The translations under genes were made by a program, and so were the position numbers. Below are positions 41,001-50,900 of a DNA stretch of 64,000 nucleotides, one piece after another. The stretch is from positions 25,315,529 through 25,379,528 of the forward strand of contig JBBMOA010000010.1 of assembly GCA_037954235.1 (NCBI GenBank). The letters are read 5' to 3'. The notes beneath the pieces were generated by a model. It made no database searches. It worked only from the letters and a program-made list of their open reading frames with translations, and was not told where the DNA came from. Source of the stretch: Aulostomus chinensis (Eukaryota; Chordata; Actinopteri; Syngnathiformes; Aulostomidae). The stretch's first letter is position 1. Every line of letters begins with the position of its first letter.

Positions 41001-44000
41001 ACGATCTGCTGCTTCTGGGCTGTGTTTAGATCAGGCTAATGGTGCAACCGACCGCTGGGAAAGCACATCCAGCCAACATTTTTGTAAGATCTCGCAAATG
41101 CTTCCATGCAAGGTAATGTGTTTTACGCAGAAAGGGAGGAGGGAAAGGCATCCCAACCAACCCAAGATGATAAAGAACTTTTAACAGCTTTTGTTTTATG
41201 GGTTCCACAAACGGAAAACTCACCCGGAGTCCATAACTCCCTTGAATAAACTAGAAATCCATTCATTTCCTAATGGAACATCCATGATCTCCGACTGCAT
41301 TTGCAAAGCTCCTCCTTCCTTATATTTCAGGTCCAGTATTATCCTTTAGTGAGTTGAAAGAATGGCAGTAGAGTTTGCAAAGAGGCTGGACGGCACGCAG
41401 GCAGCAACAAGCTCAGCTGAAGTGAGCTAACGTGACTGGGGTGCATCAAAAAAAACAGACAAAATTACATCCTCTGTGTATTATATGAAATTAGGCACCA
41501 GGCATACATATGCAGAAATGAGACGTTATAAAATAGTTTCAAAATAACCACATCCCAACTTTTAACAAAACTATTACTGGACTCTTATTGAAGACTTTAG
41601 GCACTTGGCCTGTCCTTTATGTCTAGAAAAGAAAGACATTCAGAGTCAGCTAGTCTGCTTACAGCTGCTGTGCCACTCAGAAACTTGCCTCCGGAATTTG
41701 ACCACATAAGCAGTTTCCTTCTGGGGATTAAGATGGTGAATCTTCCGACATATCAATCAATGTTAGCAATAACTATTCTTGCATGTTCCAACCTGAGTCA
41801 GAGAACCAGAGCAAAATAGCATGATACTTTAGTTTGACCTTTAGAAACTTTTAATTTCATGCACTTACGGCTCTTCACGCGTTTGCATTTGAATGGAGAA
41901 TTAAAGAGATACGGGTACAGAGCGGTGGGGCCGTAAATGGTCGCTCTCTAAATCCTGGGTTCCACTGCCCCGTTCATCAAGGTCAAATGCCTTGAAGTGA
42001 GGATTAGCTATAATTTTCTATTGAGCCAACGTCCCATTAAGCTACTTACTAAGCCTCTTTATTTTCATCAGAACCAACAACAGAGTGCCACTGTTTTCAT
42101 AATCTTCCAACTTTCCTTAGGACAAAATACTTTCTTCAAGAACTAAAGCACACTGGATGCAAAGTTAATTTTTCTGACTTATCATAGCTGTTGACATTCT
42201 GCAGTTTATATTTAAGAGCAGTTATATATGTTTAATGTTCATTTAAGATATTCCCCATGCGCGGCCGGGAAAGAAGGCTGATCAGAACCTGCGAGAATCC
42301 GATCCCATCTGAATCCTGCAGTCGCCTCCAAAGCTCGGCATTACAGATATTCTACATCACAGCAGCCTCAGAAATGTCACACTCTCGGCGTTATTAGCCC
42401 CCGCTGTGCATGTGAACACAACAAAGAGGGAGACATCCAACGGCACAGACCCGCAGAAACCAAATGCAACAGAAAGATCAAGAACAGAGAATTACCACCT
42501 GCAGATAAAACAGTTCAGGGCTCTTTCAAGCCACTTCCTCTGACACGGGGCAAGCAGAGCGGAGATGCATGATGGCCGGGCCCCTCTGCAGTTTTGGAGC
42601 AGATCAGTGACATATTGATGAAAGGTGTCCTTAGCCCCTCTCGGATGCCCCCATGCACCCTTAGCCTCTGGCTGGGAGCCGAGCAAATGTGCGATCCTGC
42701 CTCTGGGGGGGGGGGACTACAGAGCAGAAGCATCAACCAGGAGTGTGATGTGATCTTCTGCTGTTTGACAGCAGGAGCAGCAACATTTCAGCTTGCTCTC
42801 CTTCCTTTGGTCAAGCTTTCACATATCGTTGGCCAGAGCTTTAATCGATTTACACGCAACACTCTGACTTCTGCTGCACAAGTCCATGTAAGGCAGCAAG
42901 TGCCAGGAAGCCAAGACAGCTGGCCATCGCTGAACAACAGGCAGACGTCCACTCACTCAGAACAGCCTTTTCACGCAAGACACACACTGGAGGATACACA
43001 GCGTGTTGCTCTGAGCCTTTAGCCTGCCCGAGTGTGCACCAAATGTAAAATACAAAAGAAAAAGACATTTTACGAAGCATAACATAACAGGCTATAACTT
43101 TTTTAAGAGACCAGGATAGTACATCCGTGAAAATACTGAGACCGATTTTACAGTCATTTTACTTCATGCGTCACCTTCAAGGACAGTTTAAATAGAGCTC
43201 AGCTCAGATTTTAACAACAACATCAGACTTTTCTTACTCTCTGTGTTTAATCCACATTATCATCCCTTCTTGATTAATCGCCAAACATTTCCTGCAACAG
43301 GAAGGAGGCCTGGATGACCCGAGGGGGGGAGGAAAAAAAAAAGACAGCTCCTAGTTACAGAGATAGCTGGCCGAGTCAGTGCACAGGGCCGACGAGGGGA
43401 GGAGGTACAGTCGGAGATTCCTAAGGGGGTGGTGAGCCTCTGAAAGACACGATTGAAGAAAAATTGCATCCTTTCGCCAGGGGATGAGTTCTACTTCTGA
43501 GAGGAGGGGCGAGGTGGCCACTTAACTCTGCAAAGCCACAGCTTTAACAGCACTAGGTCAAAAAAAAAAAAAATCATACAATATGACACACAGACCCTTA
43601 GAATCACTGTATAAATCCGGGAATATCACGAGTAGTCTCTCTGAGTTACTTCCCCCACGGTAATCACGGGCTGACTCTACTATCACACTTTTAACTGGAC
43701 TTCTCTGACTGACAAAAGAAAAAAACAACAAAAAACCAGAACATTTATGCATTTTAGTCCAGAGTCATGTTTCAACAAGATTAAAAAAAATCCTCACACG
43801 AAAGCCAACCAAATATTGAGGAAAATAACACATCAACCACTTCAAATTATGAAAAACATTTTCTAGGAGATGGTGTTGGATATCAGGTCCTCTTACAATA
43901 AACACTTGTGTGGACAGGAAAGAGGCTGCAGTAGAAATAAGTGGGCACACAAAGTAACTGCAATATTATGATGTCATTTTAAATGTCAATGTGCATAAAT

Positions 44001-45386
44001 CATGGATTAACTGGTGGATGGCGAGAGGAAGATGTCACATTTATAAAATCCTGCTACTGACTGAAACATGAATTCACAGCTGCAATAAAAAAAAAAATCA
44101 AAAAAACAACAACACACACAGGCCGAAGGTTGTTAGATAAAACCAAACCGGAAACAACAGGCCTCTGCAAAAATGGACACACACACACACACACACAAGC
44201 CTGAGAGAGCTAGCAGCCCACCAACAACAGCACAAACAATGGTTGTGTTGATGCCACAAATATTTTTTCCACAATAACGCTGCACTGTGGTGGTGGTGGT
44301 GATGGTGGATGTGCTCCGCCCCAGACAACAACAAGACAACCCTGACTCCCCCCTGTTATCTCTTTGCCTTATTCACGCCTGGACTTCATTATGAAGCGGA
44401 ACGGAAATCGTGATTGGCAAACTGAAAGAATTTACAATTGCTTCACCTACACAAAGAACAGTTGGGGCTGCAGAAAAGGCTAAACAAGAGACAGAAGGAG
44501 GGTTGATTAAATGCAGACGCTAGGCTTCTAGGACTGTTCAGCCATCGAGATTTTATACATCGTGAGGTGAAAATGGTTCAGTTACACAGATAAAATCGGT
44601 CATCCACTGTGCTCTTGTGTATTATTTTCATTTTTAAAAATGAAATCAGATCACATCTTCAAAACCAACTGGACCAAATCCTTTTTTTCCCCCCTCTCTC
44701 TTTCTTCAAAGTGTACCTATCTAATCTAGCAGTGCACAGTCGCTTTTGTTTAGGCCCAATGACTTTGTTATGTCTCAGCTGCAATCACGTTTAGGTTGAG
44801 AAACAAAGTAGGGCACAGTGATGGCCCACTGGTATCCCAGTGCATGAATCTGCAACCGAGAGTCAAAATTCTACTGTCAAAAAACTGAAAAGGCTACAGG
44901 ATGTTTGCCAAGTGCTTTTAGCATGTCAGTCGACAACAAAAGAAACGGCAGCAATGGATTTAAATAGTCTGCAAAAATTCTTTTATTATTACCTAATTAT
45001 TCATCATAACAATCGCAAAGAGACAAACGCCCAAGTTTAACAGCTAAAAAAATAACTGAGCTGAAAAAGGAAAATATTTACATAAAATACACCTAAAAAA
45101 AATGAAGAAATTCTTCCCCATAAATATAGGGAACAAAAAAAATTTATCTAAAAAGCACTAGGAGCTAGTAATGCTGCCAACAATAGCCGGATAAGCATCC
45201 TAATGTTGACACTGTGTAGAAATCACAGATCTGGAGAGATTTTGGCTGAATTGCAGGCCTGTGCAGAGACATGGAGCAACCCCAGCAATGTGGAACGGAT
45301 CCAGTTGTCCCTCATATGATGAAATATGAGCAAATCTATTACTGGTAAAGAAATTAACAGATATAATATATATATATATATATATA

Positions 45387-45436
<50 letters not shown>

Positions 45437-46231
45437 TATGTGTGTGTGTGTGTGTGGAATTGTCTATACTGATAAACTAGAGGTTAGTTGGTTCATCAAC
45501 TGGCTGTTAAGACAATAACAGGGTAAAACATTTAAATCTAATAATGGAAATTCCTTCTAAAAACATCTAAAATATTCAAGAGCTCAGTTAAGTTAGAGCC
45601 CAGATGATTTTTCTTAATCATAGCTTTACTCAATTCTTACTGCTCTCTATTTACATGCACACGTATGTCGTTGCGTGAGCGTGTTTAACGTCATTTCTTT
45701 AAAAAAAAAAAAACAACAACAAAAAAAACCCAACGGTAATTAAAAATGGAGACAGTCATATTAAGAGCAAATCTGAGTTAAAAGACGCAGTAGGAAATCT
45801 AGTCCGACCGTGCACACCTGTGCTGGGGGTTCTTTCAGGTTTCCAGCCCTCAAAGCAAAGGAGAAAAAAACGTCTTCAGAGAATAAGCAAACATTTTGCA
45901 TGTCATTCATCCATCATCTTACCTTTTTGTGTCTGTCTTTGAAAGGTAACGCGGGCCATGGCATCTCCTGCAAAAAGTCTTGCCAGTGTTTCTGGTCCTG
46001 ATCAGACGAGATGAAGACGATTTCCAATTTGTCTTTATGTTCAGAGCTTTTTTTAAACCTGCTGTAAAACTCGCACAGGCTGGCGTTGAACTGCTTACAC
46101 GGGGCGTTCAGGCTGCATCCGAAGAAGAGCCCGACCAGGGACAGCTTGGCGCCCAGCGACTGCACGTCCACCTCGGCTTTCTCGCTGTTGACGAGCCGCT
46201 CCCCGAGCAGGGACACCAGAAACTCGGACAT
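1209..46231 (-). CDS. nxn: Nucleoredoxin, 5' three exons (partial gene)
   Basis: Nucleoredoxin is a cytosolic/nuclear thioredoxin-family oxidoreductase; in vertebrates it binds Dishevelled and restrains Wnt signalling in a redox-dependent way. Three minus-strand exons join in frame: 45923-46231 (residues 1-103), 4606-4723 (104-143) and 1209-1342 (143-187). Phases are 0, 1, 0 and all junctions are GT-AG. Recognisable blocks are FFGCSLNAPC (residues 36-45), VFISSDQDQ followed by HWQDF, KLWNKYKVTSIPSLVF, ATGKVVCRNGLLV, LEFPWGPKPF and VGVYFSAHW. All match vertebrate NXN in order. The N-terminal domain lacks the Gly/Ala-rich insert of the human protein. The next exon, expected to start with the CPPC active site, was not found in 1-1208 and must lie beyond the left edge. 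Intron 1 is 41,199 bp. The gene is head-to-head with kiaa0753 copy 1. Identification is secure; the gene is incomplete only because of the window edge. Confidence 0.97.
1343..4605 (-). other. nxn: nxn intron 2
   Basis: A 3.26-kb intron between nxn exons 3 and 2. It is AT-rich, with A/T homopolymers around 2690 and 2800-2880. A (TG)14 repeat (CA in the sense strand) at 4555-4582 lies next to the exon 2 donor. No other gene or clear transposon was recognised. Confidence 0.85.
4555..4582 (-). repeat. (CA)14 microsatellite near nxn exon 2 donor
   Basis: This is (TG)14 on the plus strand and (CA)14 in the sense strand of nxn. It starts 22 nt after the exon 2 donor. Confidence 0.95.
4606..4723 (-). 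CDS. nxn: nxn coding exon 2
   Basis: This is a 118-bp exon (39 codons plus one base). The acceptor side reads ...ccgtacag before ATGAAGCTGTGG and the donor is gtaaggctgg. It encodes KLWNKYKVTSIPSLVFVDAA and then GKVVCRNGLLVVRDDPKG, a near match to human NXN in the same position. A (CA)14 repeat in sense orientation begins about 22 nt downstream of the donor. Confidence 0.97.
11984..12001. repeat. (TG)n microsatellite
   Basis: About nine TG units inside nxn intron 1. Confidence 0.85.
12388..12423. repeat. (CA)n microsatellite, interrupted by cgcg
   Basis: A CA run with a short CGCG interruption near its left end, in nxn intron 1. Confidence 0.9.
13832..13859. repeat. (CCAG)7 tetranucleotide repeat
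   Basis: Seven perfect CCAG units in nxn intron 1. They explain the SQPASQ/WLAGW patterns of ORFs over this site. Confidence 0.95.
14037..14057. repeat. (AC)10 microsatellite
   Basis: Ten AC units in nxn intron 1, about 180 bp right of the CCAG repeat. Confidence 0.9.
14364..14386 (+). other. G-quadruplex-type motif
   Basis: Four or more G-runs separated by single bases (GGGGGCGGGGGGTGGGG and further Gs) fit the standard G4 pattern on the plus strand. In the nxn transcript the same site is C-rich. Confidence 0.6.
22360..22475. repeat. Degenerate TTAGC minisatellite
   Basis: Repeated units of the form GTTAGCTGTATTAGCC, about 20-25 bp each with variation, occur in a row across about 115 bp in nxn intron 1, 50 bp left of a 19-nt poly-G run. 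Confidence 0.65.
22525..22543 (+). repeat. Poly-G tract (19 nt)
   Basis: The longest of a series of poly-G/C runs in the nxn introns. Others are at 1127-1141, 5827-5841, 16222-16236, 16986-17000, 17802-17815, 20893-20907, 28928-28941 and 38275-38288. Confidence 0.9.
24106..24144 (+). repeat. Two-copy direct repeat, period 20 bp
   Basis: gatgaaaccagaccttgag occurs at 24106-24124 and again at 24126-24144. A local tandem duplication. Confidence 0.9.
26767..26789. repeat. (CT)11 microsatellite
   Basis: An uninterrupted CT run in nxn intron 1. It reads as a polypurine GA run in the nxn sense strand. Confidence 0.9.
31511..31538. repeat. (AAC)n microsatellite
   Basis: An AAC/ACA repeat with one interruption in nxn intron 1. 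It gives the poly-Asn stretch in an overlapping ORF. Confidence 0.9.
33362..33388 (+). repeat. Poly-A tract (27 nt)
   Basis: An uninterrupted A run in nxn intron 1. It could be the tail of an old retroposed element, but no recognisable body lies to its left. Confidence 0.85.
35786..35797 (-). promoter_or_regulatory. CTCF-like core motif
   Basis: GCCCTCTACTGG is an exact reverse-complement match to the core CCASYAGRKGGC. A 12-bp word in 64 kb is weak evidence on its own. A near match (11 of 12) is at 46790-46801 between nxn and kiaa0753 copy 1. Confidence 0.25.
38035..38060. repeat. (AC)13 microsatellite
   Basis: A perfect AC run in nxn intron 1. Confidence 0.9.
44177..44197. repeat. (AC)10 microsatellite
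   Basis: A perfect AC run in nxn intron 1. A short GGT-rich patch (44286-44310) follows about 90 bp to the right. Confidence 0.9.
45361..45455. repeat. (AT)n palindromic repeat joined to (TG)n
   Basis: About 78 bp of near-perfect AT alternation followed by a TG run. It is self-complementary and could extrude a cruciform. It lies about 470 bp inside intron 1 from nxn exon 1. Confidence 0.95.
45923..46231 (-). CDS. nxn: nxn coding exon 1
   Basis: This exon holds the start codon (ATG read from 46231) and 103 codons, ending ...RHKK before the donor gtaaga at 45917-45922. It encodes the N-terminal thioredoxin-like domain, with two cysteines in GCSLNAPC (C39, C45) and a DQDQKHWQDF block typical of nucleoredoxin. 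The chosen start aligns with the MS.FL..LLGE.LV start of vertebrate orthologues. It is much richer in CpG than the intron and overlaps the promoter-proximal CpG-rich area. Confidence 0.97.
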
Positions 46232-46475
46232 CGCGGCGTACAGTCCTCGAACACACGATACGAGCCTCAGCCGAAGCTGCTGCGCATGTAACCGCTATGT
46301 TCGGACGACACCCAGCACTTCCTGCACCTCTAATCCGGCCTTTTAGGTGAGCTCCTGGCCCCTGCGAGGCGTTGCGGCGTGTGCTTCACCGCTGCTCGTC
46401 CTCCGGTGTGAGCGCTGTGCAGGAATGCGCTCCGCTTAAATTGCCTCGACTGCAACAGCGGTTGCGCCCTTTTCC
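46050..46475 (-). promoter_or_regulatory. nxn: CpG-rich nxn 5' region / promoter
   Basis: The sequence from within nxn exon 1 to about 240 bp upstream of its ATG is visibly CpG-dense (ggcgcc, tcgcggcgta, cgttgcggcgtg), whereas flanking DNA is CpG-poor and AT-rich. This is the usual signature of a vertebrate CpG-island promoter. No TATA box stands out. The transcription start is not determinable by eye. Confidence 0.5.
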
Positions 46476-46906
46476 TCCAAAGCAAATGACTTTAATCATG
46501 ACATCTGGTTATTCTAGCGCTACACCACCTATGATTTTGATGAGGAAAAGCTGAATTATTATCATTTATTGTTCGGGTTTTTTATGGCCTTTTTTTCCCC
46601 CACAAACATCTTTTTTTATTTTTTCATATTCAAAAGCAGCTAGATTCTGGTTTTGACCTCGAAATTACATGATGGTACATTTTTCGGGATGCATTCATTT
46701 AATAAGCTTCATTAAAGAACTCTAAAATAAATCTTCAAATGTCAAAAGATCAGGTTGAGGTTCCAGATATCTATTCACGATGATACATCGCCATCTAGTG
46801 TTCAGAGGAGGAAATGTATTAAGTCCCCACATGAAGGGTAATTAATGTTCCACAATCCATAAAGAAAAAAAAAAGGTATTCCTTTTACTTCATATTTCAC
46901 GAAATG

Positions 46907-46946
<40 letters not shown>

Positions 46947-47900
46947 ACCTCACTCCCTGCCCCCAATTGCTGCTTGGTGACCATATTAACAAAAAGTCTG
47001 TTGGCTTATTCCTTTTTAATCAACAGTCCCAAAGAGCTTGCATGTCATGTGACCCGGAAATGCCAAATCAAAACCAGACATGATTGAAAAAAAAAAAAAG
47101 AAAGATAAATAAGACACACACAGGACTGGACAGCATCGTGAGATGACCACTGGATTCTTCCAGAGACTTCCAGGACTTCTTATGTCACTGATGGTGATGA
47201 GGGAGATGGTTTCTCTGTCAGAATTAAACCAATTAAAGCGAGGAAACCTCCAAATCACAGTCAGATGATAGCTGGAGGAGTCGTCGGATAATAGTCTGAG
47301 GATTTTAGGCGTCACAAACCCCTCAAACCTCAAAAGCCGCCAGTCGCTCTGCCTTCTCTCCAACAGCGAACAGCATGCAGGCCAAAGAACTCTATATCAT
47401 CGTCAAGGGGCTTTGGAATTGTTGAGATCCAAGAGAATTGACCGATCAAACACCTGACTTTGATGTCAGAATGGTGACTTGGATCTCATAATTTATGAGC
47501 ACACAATGTCAGCCGTTTTGGTGCATCGTTGTGTGGAGAGCCGTAAAGACAACCTCGATCCTTTCCCTCTAGCAACACATAGACATCTCAACCCCGGTGA
47601 ATCAAATCAGGTGCTGTGGCCTTCAGTGTTGTCATACTTTGTACTTGAGTTGCAGAAATGGTAAAATAAGCCACATGAAATGTTCCGCTTTCCTAAACAG
47701 TGGACGTATTTTCGTGGCATATTTTATTTCTGATGTGCCAACAAGGCCATTTGGTTGAAATATCCTTTTTGTGTCGTGGTGCAGGAAGATCGGTCGCGAA
47801 GTCAGACGTTACTGATCAAACTCAATATATTCCCAATTGTGATTTGGATTTGAATTACTTCAAATTACTTTTCAATATTCTCAATATCAAACCTGCTGTT
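46476..47900. other. Intergenic region between nxn and kiaa0753 copy 1
   Basis: About 1.4 kb between two divergently transcribed genes. It holds poly-T/A runs, a (GTT)13 microsatellite at 46908-46946 and a CTCF-like word at 46790-46801. No coding similarity was seen. The 5' leader of kiaa0753 copy 1 probably starts towards the right part of this region. Unlike the stretch beginning near 47901, it shows no visible similarity to the DNA upstream of kiaa0753 copy 2. Confidence 0.6.
46908..46946. repeat. (GTT)13 microsatellite
   Basis: Thirteen perfect GTT units between nxn and kiaa0753 copy 1. Confidence 0.95.
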
Positions 47901-47972
47901 ATGACTGCAGCCATTTCAGATTGGCCCCATGGAAAGTTAAAGAGGATGAATGACCTCATGTTCAACCGGTAA
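47901..47972 (+). other. Upstream ORF of kiaa0753 copy 1
   Basis: A 23-codon ORF from ATG 47901 to TAA 47970-47972, 22 bp before the main start at 47995 and in a different frame. It begins MTA and contains WPHG, as does the ORF at the same place in copy 2 (57138). It is probably in the 5' leader and may regulate translation; whether it is translated is unknown. Confidence 0.45.
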
Positions 47973-47994
47973 AGGTCACAGCGATGGAGCAGTT

Positions 47995-50900
47995 ATGACC
48001 CAAAGAAAGGTAAATGATGAGCTAACATCCAGTGCTGTCCGTGCTACCAAGTATCCACATTTATTTGCCTATCTATTAGGTACAGTGGGTGAATTCAGTC
48101 CAGTCCAAAATCAAATCCTACACTCATGATAATCTTAGGTATTGTTCAACAAAGTCATCCGTGGCCGTGCCACCTGTGGAGGTCCACCTGCTCCCGTTGT
48201 GATTGAGAAGCTGTCAAAGGAACGGGAGGATGCGGAGGAGAGCAGAGGCTCATTCAGATTCAACTGTCTCTCAGAGGAGAAGCTTGGAGCTGCAGTGGAA
48301 CTGGCCAGGAGAGATGCGAGACAGGGGCACTTCGCTGTACCTCCCCCAGGACTCTACCTCCTTGATACAAATATGGAGGTAATTGGTGTAGAAGAATACC
48401 TCACAGATTATTTTTTTTAAAGTTTATGGCTGAATCAAATCTGAATAAGTCCATCTGACTCAGTCTAATCTATGAGTTATTGATTCCTTTATAGAAAAAA
48501 GCAAACAATCAGGGTTGGAAAACAGTCTCCAGCTCGAAGGAGCATACAACACAACCTGAAGCCAAACAGTTACACCACATGAACCAGAATCACCCGATTT
48601 GTCCCGCACCTTCTGCTGGCCAGTCACCCCCAACCCGAGACTCTCCTCCACGACCAAAGAAAACCTCAGACCAACAGATTCCGTTTAACCAGGAATTGCA
48701 CGAACTGCAACATGAGCTGGAAAGCTATAGCCAGAGAGTTGAACAACGAGCCAAGCGAGGTAATCTACCTAAACAGTTTCTTACAGCAGACTTGTGTGTC
48801 ACTGTGGATTTTGTTTTTATAACCACAGCATAGCTTGAAAAGTTAGCACAACTGGCACCAAATGCCATATTCAGGGATCTCTTCATGCAATTTTACAATC
48901 TATCTTTTGAAATGGAAATGCAGCAGCACAACGGAAAGCAGAGGAGCCACTGCTGCTTGACAAGCACAAGAAGTTAGAGATACACAGGCAGAAGCAGGCG
49001 GCCCCTTTGGCACGTAGCATCTATGCTCTCCAACAACAGGTATTTAAGTTTGGGGCTCATGGAAAATCACCTTTATTGATCTTTTAAAAAACAAAACAAA
49101 ACAACCAAAACTCTATCTATCGGGAAAAAAAACCCTGCTTGATTAAACTGTTGTAGGTAAAAGAAATACAACAAGACATGGACAAGCTACACAGCCAGAA
49201 TATGCGGGACACCAAGAAGGTACGTCAGCCTAATCACGGGTTTTATATATAAATGTAATAAATCCTGAAGAATAAACTTTAGATTTCAATTTGTTTTTTA
49301 AATGACGTATGACCCCTAATCCTCTGTACTTTATCGATAGATAGGCAATAATATTGATCATAGCAACGTAACGCTGGAACTGGTTTACTTTTGTTCGTCT
49401 TTCAGTCCACAGTAATAAACAGGCTGGCAGCTGCTCACCGTGGGACACTCAGGGCCTTGCAGGTTGCTCTCCACCAGCTTTCAGATCTGTCCCACGGCAC
49501 GTTTCCGCTTCATTACAAAGAGCAGGGTCCTCTGATCCGCCAGCTCTCATTGTGCTCGGCCAAGATAGAAGTTGACCAAGGTTCATCTGTGCCTCAGACA
49601 GTGCTCAGCATTCTGCAGAAACTAGAGGTGAGGAGCAAAATCAGTAATTACTTTGCTTACAGAGGTTTTTTTCATGACAAGCAGCCAGTGGCCCCTCAAA
49701 CGTAAGGCCCTTCGGTAGTTCTATGAAATATCTGTGCATTTGCGTCTTAATTTATTATTTATTAGGAGTTCTTTGTGACTTTATTCCTCTCAGAGATTGG
49801 GTCCTGCACAGGAGGGTTCCAGCACCTCAACAGTTCAACCACCGTGCAAACCAACAGATCTCAAAAGCATTATCTGTGACACAGCAATACGGAAGCCCAG
49901 AACAACTTCTCCCCAACCCAGGAGGAGAGAGGAGGTGCTCAGGACTGCTCTAGAGCACCTCATCCAGCAGAAGAAGCTGCCAGATCTCCAGGGATGTTCT
50001 CAGACGGGTGCCTCCTACAGAAAGGAGAGAGCAACCTACTGTCAGAAGTGTAAGGCTGACCTAATATCAGAGGTACGTACCTGAACTGTAAGCTCTATGT
50101 TTGAATTATGACTTTTTTTAAAACTGGGCATAAAAAGGCAAGTGCGTGGCATGTTACCATACTAATATTCAACCTCGAATGCAAAAAAACCCGACCAGAT
50201 CTGAAGGTTTGTTGTTTATCCTGTTTTCATCAGGGCCATCAGGAGCAAGATGCAGGTTTCAAGCAGCCTAACCGAAACAGACCCCCTCAAAGAACGAGAG
50301 CGGAGCTTCCATTTCTCCAACTGTCGCCAAGTCCTATGAAGCAGACAGTGGTTGGTGGGTTTGCTGAGGAGCCAGACTTGATTTCTGTGGGTAAACCCGC
50401 TCAGAAGGAAGCATTAAGGTGAGGACACCACACAAACCTTTACACCAAATTTCTGCTTATCCGGTATGTCAGAAAGTCAATGTGTTTCTTTGTGTGTGAT
50501 TCGTAACTGTTCTGCTTGATGGACTGTTTCTGACATCAACTGAAAATGACTGCAATGACATTTTCCATCTAGTCTGTCTCATTTAAAATATGAGATTTTA
50601 AATTATGTGAACGATCATGAAGCTTGTAATTTTGCATCTTTCAGTTTTTGCTCATTTGTTACAGAAAAGCCTGCGTGGAAAAGATGACAATAAAGAGACT
50701 GGAGGAGCTCAACCAGCTAAGTCAAGAAGAGGCCCAACAAATTCAAAGATTAAGGTACCGTAGAAATACAGTTAGACTGTTTCAGCCACATCACTTGGTG
50801 GGTGACAGCTTGCAATGTGGGTGTGTTTGCGTTTACAGGTCTGAGGTTTTCACAACAACTCGGTGGGCTGAGAGAGCTGAGCAGAAGTTCAGAGAGAAAA

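Larger units (their letters stand above)
4724..45922 (-). other. nxn: nxn intron 1 (41.2 kb)
   Basis: One intron occupies most of the window. I found no protein-coding gene with recognisable similarity on either strand, no tRNA or rRNA, and no intact transposon. It holds dispersed CA, CT, CCAG, AAC and AT microsatellites, about eight poly-G/C runs of 14-19 nt, a G-quadruplex motif near 14364, a degenerate TTAGC minisatellite near 22360, a 27-nt poly-A at 33362 and small unassigned ORFs. Long first introns of developmental genes often carry enhancers; that is inference and needs cross-species alignment. Confidence 0.85.

Noticed and set aside
44815..44880. Possible tRNA-SINE head (gcacagtgatggcccactgg...)
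   Set aside because: No B box or conserved body follows; resemblance is limited to a short stretch.
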